NCBI RefSeq assembly: GCF_029016485.1
Contig: NZ_CP092106.1
Location: forward strand, 2,604,001 to 2,668,000
Direction: 5' to 3'
Source of the DNA: Vibrio sp. JC009
GTDB taxonomy: Bacteria; Pseudomonadota; Gammaproteobacteria; Enterobacterales; Vibrionaceae
DNA length: 64,000 nt
Position numbers and translations under genes: made by a program
In this document: piece after piece, positions 27,862-38,300 of the stretch
How the letters are laid out: the number at the start of each line of letters is the position of its first letter
Position numbering within the stretch: the first letter of the stretch is position 1
Notes under the pieces: model-generated
The model's input: only the letters and a program-made list of their open reading frames with translations
What the model was told of the DNA's origin: nothing
Database searches by the model: none

Positions 27862-28974
27862 TTATTCCTGTATTACTACCAGATCATCACGGTGTATCAC
27901 CTCTGAGCCGTATTCATAGCCCAGAATAGCGCAAATATCTTTACTGTGTTTACCTATAATCCTGGTTAAATCTTCACTGGAGTAGCTGGATATACCTTTG
28001 GCAATCAGCTCCCCTTTTGTTGTTGTAATTCTGGCGACTTCACCACGGGCAAAGGCTCCTGTCACTTGCGTAACGCCTTTTGCCAGCAGGCTGCTTCCCC
28101 GCTCAATCACCGCTTTTACTGCACCGTCATCAATAATGATATCGCCTGAAGCTGATGGCCCGGCCAGAATCCAGCGTTTGCGGTTTTCCAGTGCTTCCGG
28201 TAGCGGTAAGAAACGGGTGCCGTGTGGCTGCTCAGCCAGAGCTTCTGTAATCACATTTTCTGCACTGCCCGCAGCAATAATCACTTCAATCCCGGCTCTT
28301 CTGGCAATATCAGCGGCCTGAAGCTTAGTTGCCATACCGCCGGTGCCAAGCGTAGTGCCACTGCCGCCGGCAATCTTACGTAAAGTCTCATCAATGGTTG
28401 TGACTTCACGGATAAGTTCGGCATCAGGGTTATTGCGGGGATCGGCGGTGAACAGTCCTGGTTGGTCAGTCAGCAGCAGCAGTTTATCCGCACCACACAG
28501 AATACCAACCAGGGCAGAGAGGTTATCATTGTCCCCGACTTTGATTTCTGAAGTCGCAACCGCATCGTTCTCATTTACGATTGGAATGATGCCGTTATCA
28601 ATCAGGGTGTTGATTGTGTCTCTGGCGTTCAGGAAGCGCTCTCTGTCTTCCAGATCGGCACGGGTAAGCAGCATCTGACCAATTTTCAGGCCGTAGATAG
28701 CAAAAAGCGACTCCCATGCCTGAATCAGCTGGCTCTGACCTACGGCCGCCAGTAGCTGCTTGCTTGCCATAGTATTGGGGAGTGCGGGGTAATCCAGATG
28801 CTCACGACCGGCCGCAATTGCACCGGAAGAAACCATTACAACAGAATGGCCTTGCTTAATCAGATTTGCACACTGCCGGACCAGCTCAACCATATGAGCT
28901 CTGTCCAGGGCCGATGTGCCGCCCGTCAGAACGCTTGTACCAAGCTTCACGACCACAGTTTTTGGTTGTGTCAC
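27862..28974 (-). CDS. proB: Glutamate 5-kinase
   Basis: A 370-residue enzyme with an amino acid kinase domain ([10 protein letters not shown] at 10-19; VSSGAIAAG near 50; NENDAV near 148; [15 protein letters not shown] near 216). A C-terminal PUA domain follows from about 278. It catalyses the feedback-controlled first step of proline synthesis and forms an operon with proA. Confidence 0.96.
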   Translation of the reverse strand: MTQPKTVVVKLGTSVLTGGTSALDRAHMVELVRQCANLIKQGHSVVMVSSGAIAAGREHLDYPALPNTMASKQLLAAVGQSQLIQAWESLFAIYGLKIGQMLLTRADLEDRERFLNARDTINTLIDNGIIPIVNENDAVATSEIKVGDNDNLSALVGILCGADKLLLLTDQPGLFTADPRNNPDAELIREVTTIDETLRKIAGGSGTTLGTGGMATKLQAADIARRAGIEVIIAAGSAENVITEALAEQPHGTRFLPLPEALENRKRWILAGPSASGDIIIDDGAVKAVIERGSSLLAKGVTQVTGAFARGEVARITTTKGELIAKGISSYSSEDLTRIIGKHSKDICAILGYEYGSEVIHRDDLVVIQE

Positions 28975-29046
28975 TTTCCCACCTTTACTATTACAATCAC
29001 ACGCAAAGATGATGTTTTAACAATCAAACGGCAATTAAACAAGCAG

Positions 29047-29072
29047 AAAAGGCGCTAAAGAGCGCCTTTTTT
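29047..29072. terminator. Terminator between crl and proB
   Basis: AAAAGGCGCT-AAAG-AGCGCCTTTTTT hairpin. It has T runs in both directions, strongest on the + strand; on the minus strand it lies 26 bases after the crl stop and ends that transcript before proB. Confidence 0.88.
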
Positions 29073-29097
29073 ATCAATTAAACTCAAGTCGCGTGAA

Positions 29098-29472
29098 TTA
29101 CCCGGCTTCAACAACAAATTCCAGTGAAAACCTGTCGTGAAGAACCTTGGAAAGTTTCTTTACAAACTCTTCCCGGGTTCGCTCTACTTCTGCAACCGCA
29201 GTATCCGGGACAGGCTCTTCTACCCAGTCACCTTCCTGGTTATAAAGACCACGCTTAAAAACAGCCTTGAACGCAGAACTGCTGCTCTCCAGCATCATCC
29301 ACCATCCCCAAAACTCTCTCTCTTCGGGCGATTTTTTATCATCAACGCAAACAGACAAGCAATCAAACAGGTAACTCCCCTCAACAGAATCCGGGTCTCG
29401 CAAATAGGGCCCGATAGCGCGGAAAGCTGAAAGTAGCCTGTGATGAGTCGGACTAGCCACCATTTCAGTCAT
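29098..29472 (-). CDS. crl: Sigma-S-binding protein Crl
   Basis: A 124-residue protein that promotes RpoS holoenzyme assembly. The Crl core is visible: IGPYLRD, FDCLSVCVD, EREFWGWWMMLE and WVEEPV. Start 29472 (MTEMVASP) is chosen for its GGAG site; the longer frame starts at a non-standard codon. It lies between frsA and proB, the usual neighbourhood. Confidence 0.9.
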   Translation of the reverse strand: MTEMVASPTHHRLLSAFRAIGPYLRDPDSVEGSYLFDCLSVCVDDKKSPEEREFWGWWMMLESSSSAFKAVFKRGLYNQEGDWVEEPVPDTAVAEVERTREEFVKKLSKVLHDRFSLEFVVEAG

Positions 29473-29572
29473 ATCAGTGAATCTCCATTTCAAATTTCAC
29501 TTTATAATTTTCGAATTTACATTCTTTTAACGCATATCATCCCTATGCTTAACTAAAATGGAGCAAAAGTCA

Positions 29573-30814
29573 TCAAGTTAATTCATCTTCAAGCCATTTT
29601 ATCGCTAAATCAAGAGATTGCTCATACCCATATGAAATCGATTTCGATGAAATCTGTTTCGCTTTACCACCATGACTGAACATGGCCACCAGCTTGTTGT
29701 CGGAATAGGAGGATAGCGGGTCTCCCTCAAGCGCCACCGCTAAAATAGGCACCTTTGTCATCCGGGAAGAGAGAAAGCCCTGAACTTTTAAGGACCATGC
29801 TGACATCTGAGTAGCAAAGCTGTTTAAGTCCACCGCTTTTTTGCCCAGTCTGGAGACAAGCACATCAAGATACATCTTCGACATCCGCTTTACGCTCTCC
29901 GATGTTGCAAATGCATCATGGATCGGAGCCCCTAAAGCCACGCATGCCTTAATTTTATCCTGCTCAAGGAAAGAGAGACGAACCATGGCATTGCCACCAA
30001 AGCGGTAACCAACCAGGCCCACATTAAAGTGATCCACCCAGGGCAGTTTTGGCAGTTCATTGAGAACGGCCTGATGCAGACAGCTTGAATCTTCTGTGAG
30101 CTGCCAGCTTGCGTTGGTTCCGATAGAGGGCATATCAATGGTCATCATGGCAATCTCTTTTGGTGCCAGATAATCTCTGAAAATTCGGTACATATCCGTT
30201 TGCAGGCTATCAAGCCCGGTTGCCAGCAAAACCACAGGTAAAGGTCTGTTGGTATGAGGCAGGTGCAGTATGGCCTGGATTTTCTTTCCTTTATAGGGAA
30301 TATCCACCTTCTTGGTAACGTACTTACTGCTCTTCATCGCCTCATCATAAGCCGTGCTTGCCAGGCTCTGCGCCTGTAGCGCAAGATTATCACCTCTGAT
30401 ATGCGGGTAACCGGCAAGACTAAAACAGAGACCGGCGGTATGGAACTCTTTTGATGCATCCTCACCGGACAACGAGGCCGCTTTTTTCTGGTGCTCCATC
30501 CCAAGAGCCGTCCACTCATAAGCCCAGTTTCCCGGCCGGTAACCCATTACCGTATCCAGCCACTCATCTTCCGTTCTGGAATTTCCCGAACAGGCAATTT
30601 TAGCGAACACACTTTCCTGCTCAATGGGATCGACGCCCTGCCAGATCCACTGATATCTGCGCAGGTTCCGGTACCATTTATAGCCTTCAACATGTTTTTT
30701 CTCTTCCAGCAATTTAACACTGCTGGGCATATAGTTTGTAAGACCCGAGGTCTCTTTAGCCTGAACATGTTTCTTAAACAGGGTTTCGGATAGGTTTTTT
30801 TGTTCTTTTGACAT
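29573..30814 (-). CDS. frsA: FrsA alpha/beta-hydrolase (fermentation/respiration switch protein)
   Basis: A 413-residue FrsA/YafA-family protein with an alpha/beta hydrolase core (VVLLATGLDSLQTDMYRIFRDYLAPKEIAMMTIDMPSIGTN near 215-255; VGLVGYRFGGNAMVRL near 288, where the nucleophile Ser of a GxSxG elbow is replaced by Arg in GYRFGG). The family is linked to control of fermentation or interaction with EIIA(Glc). Start 30814 (MSKEQKNLSETLF) removes a 23-residue non-homologous extension. Confidence 0.9.
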   Translation of the reverse strand: MSKEQKNLSETLFKKHVQAKETSGLTNYMPSSVKLLEEKKHVEGYKWYRNLRRYQWIWQGVDPIEQESVFAKIACSGNSRTEDEWLDTVMGYRPGNWAYEWTALGMEHQKKAASLSGEDASKEFHTAGLCFSLAGYPHIRGDNLALQAQSLASTAYDEAMKSSKYVTKKVDIPYKGKKIQAILHLPHTNRPLPVVLLATGLDSLQTDMYRIFRDYLAPKEIAMMTIDMPSIGTNASWQLTEDSSCLHQAVLNELPKLPWVDHFNVGLVGYRFGGNAMVRLSFLEQDKIKACVALGAPIHDAFATSESVKRMSKMYLDVLVSRLGKKAVDLNSFATQMSAWSLKVQGFLSSRMTKVPILAVALEGDPLSSYSDNKLVAMFSHGGKAKQISSKSISYGYEQSLDLAIKWLEDELT

Positions 30815-30860
30815 AGGCACAACTGAATTACGGCTTAAGTTTATATAGATGATATAAAAA

Positions 30861-30886
30861 AAAATGGCCCTGAAAAGGGCCATTAA
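30861..30886 (-). terminator. Terminator after gpt
   Basis: ATGGCCCT-4 nt-AGGGCCAT stem. On the minus strand it is followed by a T8 run. It lies 30 bases after the gpt stop and before the frsA start, so frsA needs its own promoter. Confidence 0.88.
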
Positions 30887-30912
30887 TCAATCAAAGTCAA
30901 TAAATTGAACAA

Positions 30913-31374
30913 TTACTGCTTTTTGCTGATTGGATCAACGTAAGCAATTTCCATATCCCATGGCTGTTCAATCCATGTGTCCTGAGCGATATCAACGATA
31001 TATTCGTCAACCAGATCCGCACCGGCAGGTTTTGCACATACAGTAACAAACTTAGCTTTCGGGTACATTTTACGGATCATACGAGCAGTATCACCGCTGT
31101 CTACAAGGTCATCTACAATCAGGAAACCTTCACCATCACCTTCAGGTGCTTTAAGCACACTCATGTCACGCTGATGGTCATGATCGTAGCTTGAGATACA
31201 TACCGTATCTACGTAGCGGATACCAAGCTCACGAGCTAAGATTCCGGCAGGAACCAAGCCGCCGCGGCTTACACCGATAATCCCTTTCCATTGCTCTGCT
31301 GGCAGTTGCTTCTCTGCAAGCTGACGACAATACATCTGCATATTGTCCCAAGTGATGATGAATTTTTTAGTCAT
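30913..31374 (-). CDS. gpt: Xanthine-guanine phosphoribosyltransferase
   Basis: A 153-residue type I phosphoribosyltransferase. The PRPP-binding motif [14 protein letters not shown] is near residue 83, [20 protein letters not shown] near 28. It salvages guanine, xanthine and hypoxanthine. The upstream neighbour is a purine permease, a functional pairing. Confidence 0.96.
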   Translation of the reverse strand: MTKKFIITWDNMQMYCRQLAEKQLPAEQWKGIIGVSRGGLVPAGILARELGIRYVDTVCISSYDHDHQRDMSVLKAPEGDGEGFLIVDDLVDSGDTARMIRKMYPKAKFVTVCAKPAGADLVDEYIVDIAQDTWIEQPWDMEIAYVDPISKKQ

Positions 31375-31416
31375 AATTATAGTAACCTGTTTCGGTTCGA
31401 ATTAGTGACCGGCAAA

Positions 31417-32706
31417 TTAAGCCAGTGCAAACTTAAGAATAAAGATAGCAGCCAGAACCCAAACACTGATAGGCACTTCACGACCTTTACCCGCTGCCAG
31501 CTTAATTACTGCGAAAGAGATAAAGCCAAGAGCAATACCTTCAGCAATAGAGTAAGTCAGAGGCATCAGAAGACACACAACCACTACCGGAGCCGCTTCT
31601 GTCAGGTCACGCCAGTCGATCGATACCAGGCCAGACATCATAAGAATCGCAACATAGAATAGTGCACCAGATGTCGCATATGCCGGGATCATACCTGCTA
31701 GAGGCGAGAAGAATAATGCAAGTAAGAACAAAATGCCAACAACAACTGCAGTTAATCCGGTACGGCCGCCAGCAGCAACACCAGAAACACTTTCAATATA
31801 AGAAGTTGTGCTCGAAGTACCCAGAAGTGCACCAACAGAAGTTGCTGTTGAGTCAGCAAGAAGAGCACGGTTCAGGCGAGGAATCTTACCGTCTTCTTTA
31901 ATAAGGTCAGCTTTAGTGGCAACACCAACCAGAGTACCCGCAGTATCAAACAGGTCAACGAACAGGAAGGCAAACACAACTGAAATCATGCCCACTTCAA
32001 ATACACCAGCAAAATCAAGCTGCATAAATGTAGGTGCAATGCTTGGCGGTGTTGACATAATGCCAGAGTACTGGATGTCACCAAAAATTACGCCCAGAGC
32101 CGTTACTGCTAGGATCGCAATCATAACAGCCGCTTTAAAGCCACGGTGTACAAGAGCGATCGTCAGGAAGAAGCCAACTGCTGCAAGAATCGCATTAAGA
32201 GAAGTGATGTCACCAAGAGAAACCAGTGTCGCAGGGTTATCACCAACAATACCGGCACCCTGAAGTGCGATAAACGCCAGGAACAGACCGATACCGGCAG
32301 AGATACCAGTACGCAGAGACAGTGGAATCGCATTGATGATCCACTCGCGGATCTTAAATACGCTAAGAAGGATAAACAGCACACCAGAAACAAACACGGC
32401 AGCCAGAGCAACCTGCCAGGTGTGACCCATGCCCAGTACAACAGAGTAAGTAAAGAATGCGTTCAGACCCATACCCGGAGCCTGTGCAATAGGATAGTTT
32501 GCAATAAGACCCATTACAAAACAGCCGATAGCTGCTGCAAGACAGGTAGCAACAAAAACAGCGCCTTTATCCATGCCTGTAGCAGACAAGATTGCAGGGT
32601 TTACAAAAATGATGTAAGCCATTGTCAAAAAGGTTGTTACACCTGCAATCACCTCTGTGCGAACATCAGTGTTGTTCTCACTCAGCTTGAATAGTTTCTC
32701 CAACAT
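31417..32706 (-). CDS. NCS2-family purine permease (AzgA/PbuG type)
   Basis: A 429-residue inner-membrane transporter with 12 or more hydrophobic segments. Family segments: TFLTMAYIIFVNPAIL near 25, FFTYSVVLGMGHTW near 83, FLFVDLFDTAGTLVGVA near 240, LLGTSSTTSYIESVSGVAAGGRTGLTAVV near 295. These match the adenine/guanine/hypoxanthine permease subfamily. A perfect PurR box lies 36 bases upstream of the start codon, so purine repression is expected. Confidence 0.93.
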   Translation of the reverse strand: MLEKLFKLSENNTDVRTEVIAGVTTFLTMAYIIFVNPAILSATGMDKGAVFVATCLAAAIGCFVMGLIANYPIAQAPGMGLNAFFTYSVVLGMGHTWQVALAAVFVSGVLFILLSVFKIREWIINAIPLSLRTGISAGIGLFLAFIALQGAGIVGDNPATLVSLGDITSLNAILAAVGFFLTIALVHRGFKAAVMIAILAVTALGVIFGDIQYSGIMSTPPSIAPTFMQLDFAGVFEVGMISVVFAFLFVDLFDTAGTLVGVATKADLIKEDGKIPRLNRALLADSTATSVGALLGTSSTTSYIESVSGVAAGGRTGLTAVVVGILFLLALFFSPLAGMIPAYATSGALFYVAILMMSGLVSIDWRDLTEAAPVVVVCLLMPLTYSIAEGIALGFISFAVIKLAAGKGREVPISVWVLAAIFILKFALA

Positions 32707-32742
32707 AATAGTCAGGTTCCTGTAAAGAAATATTTAGGTTTA

Positions 32743-32758
32743 AAGAAAACGATTGCGT
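32743..32758 (-). promoter_or_regulatory. PurR operator upstream of the purine permease gene
   Basis: Read on the minus strand ACGCAATCGTTTTCTT fits every fixed position of the enterobacterial PurR consensus ANGCAANCGNTTNCNT. I saw no convincing purine-riboswitch aptamer in the rest of this leader. Confidence 0.8.
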
Positions 32759-33071
32759 AATCGATTGGCGCGAATTATAAAGTTATCAAATTCCAATTTC
32801 CACCAGAAATTAGAAGCACATCAATATTTCTAAAGAACTAATTAGTTCAACTTATACTTAAATCGTAATAAGAGATTAAAATTTACTTGAAATACAAGCA
32901 ATTACACAGAAAACAACTCTCGTTCATTAGTGAGCGCTTTTCACCCATGTTATAAACTTTCAGTCAATAAAGTATAAATTGCGGTAACTTTTAAATAGAA
33001 AAAGAAACGATTTTTTCTATTTTCTAACTTTTCCCGGCCAAACCAGAAATATGTAATGGATTACATTGCGG

Positions 33072-33105
33072 AAATAAAAAAACGCCACCTAATCAGGGTG
33101 GCGCT
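33072..33105 (-). terminator. Terminator after the 28-residue ORF
   Basis: CGCCACC / GGTGGCG stem with a short loop. On the minus strand it is followed by a T7 run. It lies about 90 bases after the small ORF at 33191 and well before the permease promoter, so it implies a short independent transcript. Confidence 0.85.
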
Positions 33106-33190
33106 AGAATAAGTTCAATCTAAGAGATTGTAATAAAATTCCAAATCAAATGGGGTGAACGTGAAGTTCAATTACATAATCTTGGCTCTG

Positions 33191-33277
33191 TTAGTAGCCA
33201 AAGTATGTCGGGTAGTGAAAATTCCGGGTAAGATTCAACTCTTTAGACCAAAACTTTCCTGAAACTAAGCTTTTCAT
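33191..33277 (-). CDS. Candidate 28-residue small protein
   Basis: Short ORF starting MKSLVSGKFW and ending NFHYPTYFGY. It has AAGGTGAT at the right distance upstream of its ATG and an intrinsic terminator downstream. It is basic and aromatic-rich with no signal peptide and no recognised family. The isolated transcript architecture makes expression plausible, either of the peptide or of a small RNA. The 412 bp from 33278 to 33689 hold its probable promoter, an inverted repeat and the pepD leader; I see no other gene there. Confidence 0.5.
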   Translation of the reverse strand: MKSLVSGKFWSKELNLTRNFHYPTYFGY

Positions 33278-33567
33278 ATTTATCACCTTTTTAAACCAAT
33301 TAAACACTTCTAGTTTGATTTCTCAGTTCCCTGGAGGCGATATACGGACTCTTCCTTTGAGCATTTTCTCTTCATTGCTGAAGTTGAGGTAACTATAGCA
33401 CCATGAAATAAAATTACAATAGCAATGGTGATGAAAGTCACATTATTTATCATTTATTCATAATTCTGTAATTTAGTTACAACTCGTAAGCACACTTTGT
33501 CCGCCTGCAAGTGCTGTTAGCCTTCTGTCTCAGAGCTGTCAGTGATATGATTCGACATCTTTGGCTT

Positions 33568-33614
33568 TATACCCAAGCAATCTAGAGAAGAATCATTCAG
33601 ATTACTTGGGTATA
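33568..33614. repeat. TATACCCAAG inverted repeat in the pepD leader
   Basis: Arms TATACCCAAGCAATCT (33568-33583) and AGATTACTTGGGTATA (33599-33614) pair with one mismatch around a 15-nt loop. A half copy (CTATACCCAAGTGATTTT) lies at 41996-42013. It lies upstream of the preferred pepD start and argues against the longer reading frame. Confidence 0.8.
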
Positions 33615-33689
33615 ACGATAAAAAACATTCAAAATCTTAGGTATGTCTATTTAGATATTCTGGTCTGGAGACATTTTAAGGAGTTACCT

Positions 33690-35159
33690 GTGACTAAACC
33701 TCATTCAGAAATCAGCAATCTTGCTCCACAGTCACTGTGGCAGTTTTTCGACAAGATCTGCTCCATCCCGCATCCATCAAAGCACGAAGAAGCACTGGCT
33801 CAGTACATTGTTTCATGGGCAGAAGAAAAAGGACTGGATGTTCGCCGAGATCCTACAGGTAACGTTTTTATCAAGAAACCGGCAACAAAAGGCATGGAGA
33901 ACCGCAAAGGCGTTGTTCTTCAGGCGCATATTGATATGGTGCCTCAGAAAAATGAAGACACTTCTCATGACTTTCTGACTGATCCTATCCTTCCGTATAT
34001 TGACGGTGAGTGGGTAACCGCTAAGGGCACGACGCTAGGTGCAGATAACGGTATTGGCATGGCGTCTTGTCTTGCGGTACTTGACGCTGTCGATATCCAG
34101 CACGGCCCGCTTGAAGTGTTGCTGACCGTTGATGAAGAAGCAGGTATGACAGGCGCATTTGGTCTTGAAGCCGGCTGGCTTGAAGGCGATATCCTGCTAA
34201 ACACTGACTCAGAGCAGGAAGGCGAAGTTTACATGGGCTGTGCAGGCGGCATCGACGCCTCTCTGACTTTTGATATCAGCCGCAAGCCTCTTCCGGCAGG
34301 CTATGTTACCCGCCAGTTGACTTTGAAAGGTCTGAAAGGCGGCCACTCAGGTTGTGATATCCACACAGGCCGTGGCAACGCAAACAAACTGCTGGCACGC
34401 TTCCTTGCCGGTCACGCTGAAGAGCTGGAACTAAAGCTGGTTGATTTCCGTGGCGGCAGCCTTCGCAACGCCATTCCACGTGAAGCTTTTGCCACCGTTG
34501 CCGTTCCTCTGATCAACGAAGGCCGCCTGAACGATCTATTCACTAAGTTTACTCAGATCCTGAGCAAAGAACTGGGTAAAGTGGAAACCGACATTCTTTC
34601 TCTGTACGAGATCGTAGAAGATGCAAAAGACGCCTTCAGAGCCAAAGATCAAAGACGCTTTATTGCCGCACTGAACGCCTGTCCAAACGGTGTTATCCGT
34701 ATGAGCGATGAAATCCAGGGTGTGGTTGAAACCTCTCTGAACGTTGGCGTTATCAGCACAGAAGAAGATAAAGTAACCATACTTTGCCTGATCCGCTCTC
34801 TGATTGACTCTGGCCGCTCTCAGGTACAGGGCATGCTTAGCTCAGTTGCTGAACTGGCTAACGCTTCAATCTCATTCACTGAAGGCTACCCTGGCTGGAA
34901 GCCGGATGCAGACTCTGAAATCATGGCAACCTTCAGAGATGTATTCGAAGAAATGTACGGCAACAAACCAAACATCATGGTAATCCACGCCGGTCTTGAA
35001 TGTGGCCTGTTTAAAGAACCATACCCGAATATGGATATGATTTCTTTCGGCCCGACTATCAAATTCCCGCACTCTCCGGATGAGAAGGTGGAAATTGCAG
35101 CGGTACAGAAGTATTGGGATCAGATGGTGGGGATATTGGGGAATATTCCGAAGAAATAG
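33690..35159 (+). CDS. pepD: Aminoacyl-histidine dipeptidase (peptidase D)
   Basis: A 489-residue M20-family metallopeptidase that hydrolyses Xaa-His and other dipeptides. Metal-site motifs: QAHIDMVPQ near 80, TTLGADNGIGMAS near 115, TVDEEAGMTGAFGLE near 145, LLNTDSEQEGEVYMGCAGG near 170, and VIHAGLECGLF near 430. Start GTG 33690 has AAGGAG 7 bases upstream; the 43 extra codons of the longer frame overlap an inverted repeat and are not family sequence. Confidence 0.94.
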   Translation: MTKPHSEISNLAPQSLWQFFDKICSIPHPSKHEEALAQYIVSWAEEKGLDVRRDPTGNVFIKKPATKGMENRKGVVLQAHIDMVPQKNEDTSHDFLTDPILPYIDGEWVTAKGTTLGADNGIGMASCLAVLDAVDIQHGPLEVLLTVDEEAGMTGAFGLEAGWLEGDILLNTDSEQEGEVYMGCAGGIDASLTFDISRKPLPAGYVTRQLTLKGLKGGHSGCDIHTGRGNANKLLARFLAGHAEELELKLVDFRGGSLRNAIPREAFATVAVPLINEGRLNDLFTKFTQILSKELGKVETDILSLYEIVEDAKDAFRAKDQRRFIAALNACPNGVIRMSDEIQGVVETSLNVGVISTEEDKVTILCLIRSLIDSGRSQVQGMLSSVAELANASISFTEGYPGWKPDADSEIMATFRDVFEEMYGNKPNIMVIHAGLECGLFKEPYPNMDMISFGPTIKFPHSPDEKVEIAAVQKYWDQMVGILGNIPKK

Positions 35160-35313
35160 GCCCTCGGCCCTGGGACGGTCGCTTCGCTCCCTTCTGGGCC
35201 CTGGGTGGTAAGCAATTAAACTTAGTTCTTAAAATAAAAAACGCGAGCTAACATAGCTCGCGTTTTTTATTCCCAGGGCCTATCAGGGAGCGAAGCGACC
35301 GCTCCCAGTCCCC
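35159..35313. repeat. GGGCCCT word-repeat pair, locus 3 (pepD-purL gap)
   Basis: Block at 35159-35206 (GGCCCTCGGCCCTGGGA, mini hairpin GGTCGCTTCGCTCC, CTGGGCCCTGGG) and an inverted block at 35272-35313 (CCCAGGGCC, GGGAGCGAAGCGACC, CTCCCAGTCCCC). They flank a strong terminator. The first block begins on the last base of the pepD stop codon. Confidence 0.85.
35236..35269. terminator. Bidirectional terminator between pepD and purL
   Basis: ACGCGAGCTA / TAGCTCGCGT perfect stem, A-rich on the left and T6 on the right, serving both convergent genes. Confidence 0.92.
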
Positions 35314-35323
35314 TTTCCCTTTG

Positions 35324-38300
35324 TTAACCTAGATTAACCCGAGCATTCCTAAACATCCTCATCCACGCAGAATCCTCTCCCCATGAATCCGGTGCCCATG
35401 AGTTTGCTACCGTGCGGAATACACGCTCAGGGTGCGGCATCATGATGGTTACACGGCCGTCAGTTGTTGTCAGGCCGGTGATCGCGTTTGGCGAACCGTT
35501 CGGGTTGTTTGGATATTGCTGCGTTGGGTTGCCGAAGTTGTCAACGTAACGAACAGCCACTGTGCCTGATGCTTCAATTGCATTCAGGTGTGCTTCATCA
35601 CGAACTTCTACGCGGCCTTCACCGTGAGATACAGCGATTGGCATGCGTGAGCCTTCCATTCCTGAGAAGAACAGAGAGTCAGACTTCTGAACTTCAACCA
35701 GGCTGAAGCGAGCTTCAAAGCGCTCTGATTCGTTGCGAACGAAGCGAGGCCACAGGTCTGCACCCGGAATAAGCTCATGAAGGTTAGACAGCATCTGACA
35801 GCCGTTACATACACCAAGCGCAAGAGTATCTTCACGCTTGAAGAAGCCTTCAAACTGGTCACGAGCCTGAGCATTGAACAGGATAGACTTAGCCCAGCCT
35901 TCACCTGCGCCCAGTACGTCACCGTAAGAGAAACCACCACAGGCAACCAGACCTTTGTACTCATCCAGTACCGCCTGACCAGTCAGGATATCGCTCATAT
36001 GGATATCGATGGCTTCAAAACCGGCACGGTTAAATGCAGCAGCCATTTCAACATGTGAGTTAACACCCTGCTCACGCAGAATCGCCATCTTAGGCTTAGC
36101 ACCTTTTGCGATATACGGCGCAGCTATATCTTCCTGAACATCGAAAGTCAGGTTCACGTTCAGGCCAGGGTCCTTATCGTCAGCCTTGGCTGCAAATTCC
36201 TGATCCGCACATTTCGGGTTGTCACGAAGTACCTGCATCTTATGCGTTGTCTCAGCCCAGATAGTACGCAGTTCGCTGCGTGAACGCTCGATAACCACTT
36301 TATCTTCTGCGGTCAGAGTGATCTTATCAGACTGCTCAACTTCACCGATAACATGGCTGCACTGCGCAAGGCCATGGTGTGCAAGCGTACTTAGCACGCC
36401 TTCAATATCTTCATTGCGAACCTGAACCACTGCGCCCAGCTCTTCGTTAAACAGGGCTGCAAGTGCATCTTCACCAAGATCAGAGATATCTGCTTTAACG
36501 CCACAGTGACCGGCAAATGCCATTTCAGCAAGAGTAACAAACAGACCGCCATCGCCCTTATCGTGATAAGCCACCAGCTTGTCATCGCTAACCAGAGCCT
36601 GAACTGCATCATAGAAACCTTTTAGCTGCTCTGCGCTGTCCACATCTGCCGGCTTGTCACCAAGCTGCTTGTAAACCTGAGCCAGTGCTGTCGCACCCAT
36701 ACGGTTTTTGCCGTTACCCAGGTCGACAAGGATAAGGCTGCTGTCGCCTTTGTCTGTGCGAAGCTGTGGCGTTACTGTGCGGCGCACATCTTCAACACGG
36801 GCAAATGCTGTAATAATCAGTGAAAGCGGAGAGGTCACTTCCTTCTGCTCGCCATTTTCCTCCCACTTGGTCTTCATCGACATGGAGTCTTTACCAACAG
36901 GGATAGTCAGGCCAAGTGCAGGACACAGCTCTTCACCAACCGCTTTAACTGCTTCATACAGACCAGCATCTTCACCAGGGTGACCCGCCGGAGACATCCA
37001 GTTCGCAGAAAGCTTGATATGTTTGATATCGCCGATATCTGTCGCTGCAATGTTTGTCAGTGACTCACCAACAGCCAGACGCGCAGATGCTGCAAAGTCC
37101 AGAAGTGCTACAGGCGTTCTTTCACCCATAGACATAGCTTCACCGTGGTAAGTGTCATAACTTGCTGCCGTTACTGCACAGTTAGCAACAGGAACCTGCC
37201 AAGGACCAACCATCTGATCGCGGGCAACCAGACCGGTTACGCTGCGGTCACCAATGGTGATAAGGAAAGTTTTCTCTGCAACCGTCGGCAGACGAAGAAC
37301 ACGGTCAACCGCTTCATTCAGTTCGATGCCTGATGCATCCAGAGCCGGACTATCTGCTTTCTGAGTTTTCACATCACGGTGCATCTTAGGTGGCTTGCCA
37401 AGAAGAATATCCATTGGCATATCAATTGGCGTATTGTCGAAGTGTGAATCTTCCAGAGTCAGGTGACGCTCTTCAGTCGCAACACCTACAACCGCGTACG
37501 GTGCACGCTCACGCTTACAGATAGCATCAAAGGCTGCCATGTTTTCCTGCGCAACCGCCATTACATAGCGTTCCTGAGATTCGTTACACCAGATCTCAAG
37601 CGGGCTCATTCCCGGCTCATCGTTTGGTACATCACGCAGCTGGAATTTACCGCCACGCTCGCCATCGTCTACCAGCTCAGGCAGTGCGTTAGAGATACCG
37701 CCCGCGCCCACATCGTGGATAAATGCAATCGGGTTCTCTTCGCCAAGCTGCCAGCAGCGGTCGATAACTTCCTGACAACGGCGTTCCATTTCCGGGTTTT
37801 CACGCTGTACAGAAGCAAAGTCCAGATCTTCAGCCGACTGACCGGAAGCCATTGATGATGCAGCACCACCACCAAGACCTATGTTCATTGCAGGGCCACC
37901 CAGTACGATGATGTTTGCACCCACAGGGATTTCACGCTTTTGAACATGCTCATCACGGATGTTACCCATACCACCGGCAATCATAATTGGCTTGTGGTAA
38001 CCACGAACTTCTTCACCTGCGTGAGAGTTAACCTTCTCTTCATAGGTACGGAAGTAACCAAGCAGATTAGGACGGCCAAATTCGTTGTTAAATGCTGCGC
38101 CACCCAGAGGGCCTTCCAGCATAATATCCAGCGCATTGACAATACGGCCCGGCTTACCAAAATCGGTTTCCCATGGCTGCTCACTGCCCGGAATACGAAG
38201 GTTAGAAACGGTAAAACCAACCAGACCCGCTTTAGGCTTACCACCGATACCGGTTGCGCCTTCGTCACGGATTTCACCACCAGAGCCTGTAGATGCACCC

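Noticed and set aside
32707..33190. Purine riboswitch upstream of the permease
   Set aside because: I looked for the three-way junction with conserved loop sequences and could not find it; a PurR box explains control.
33561..33689. N-terminal extension of pepD
   Set aside because: It overlaps an inverted repeat, has no ribosome binding site and does not fit the family N-terminus; GTG 33690 does.
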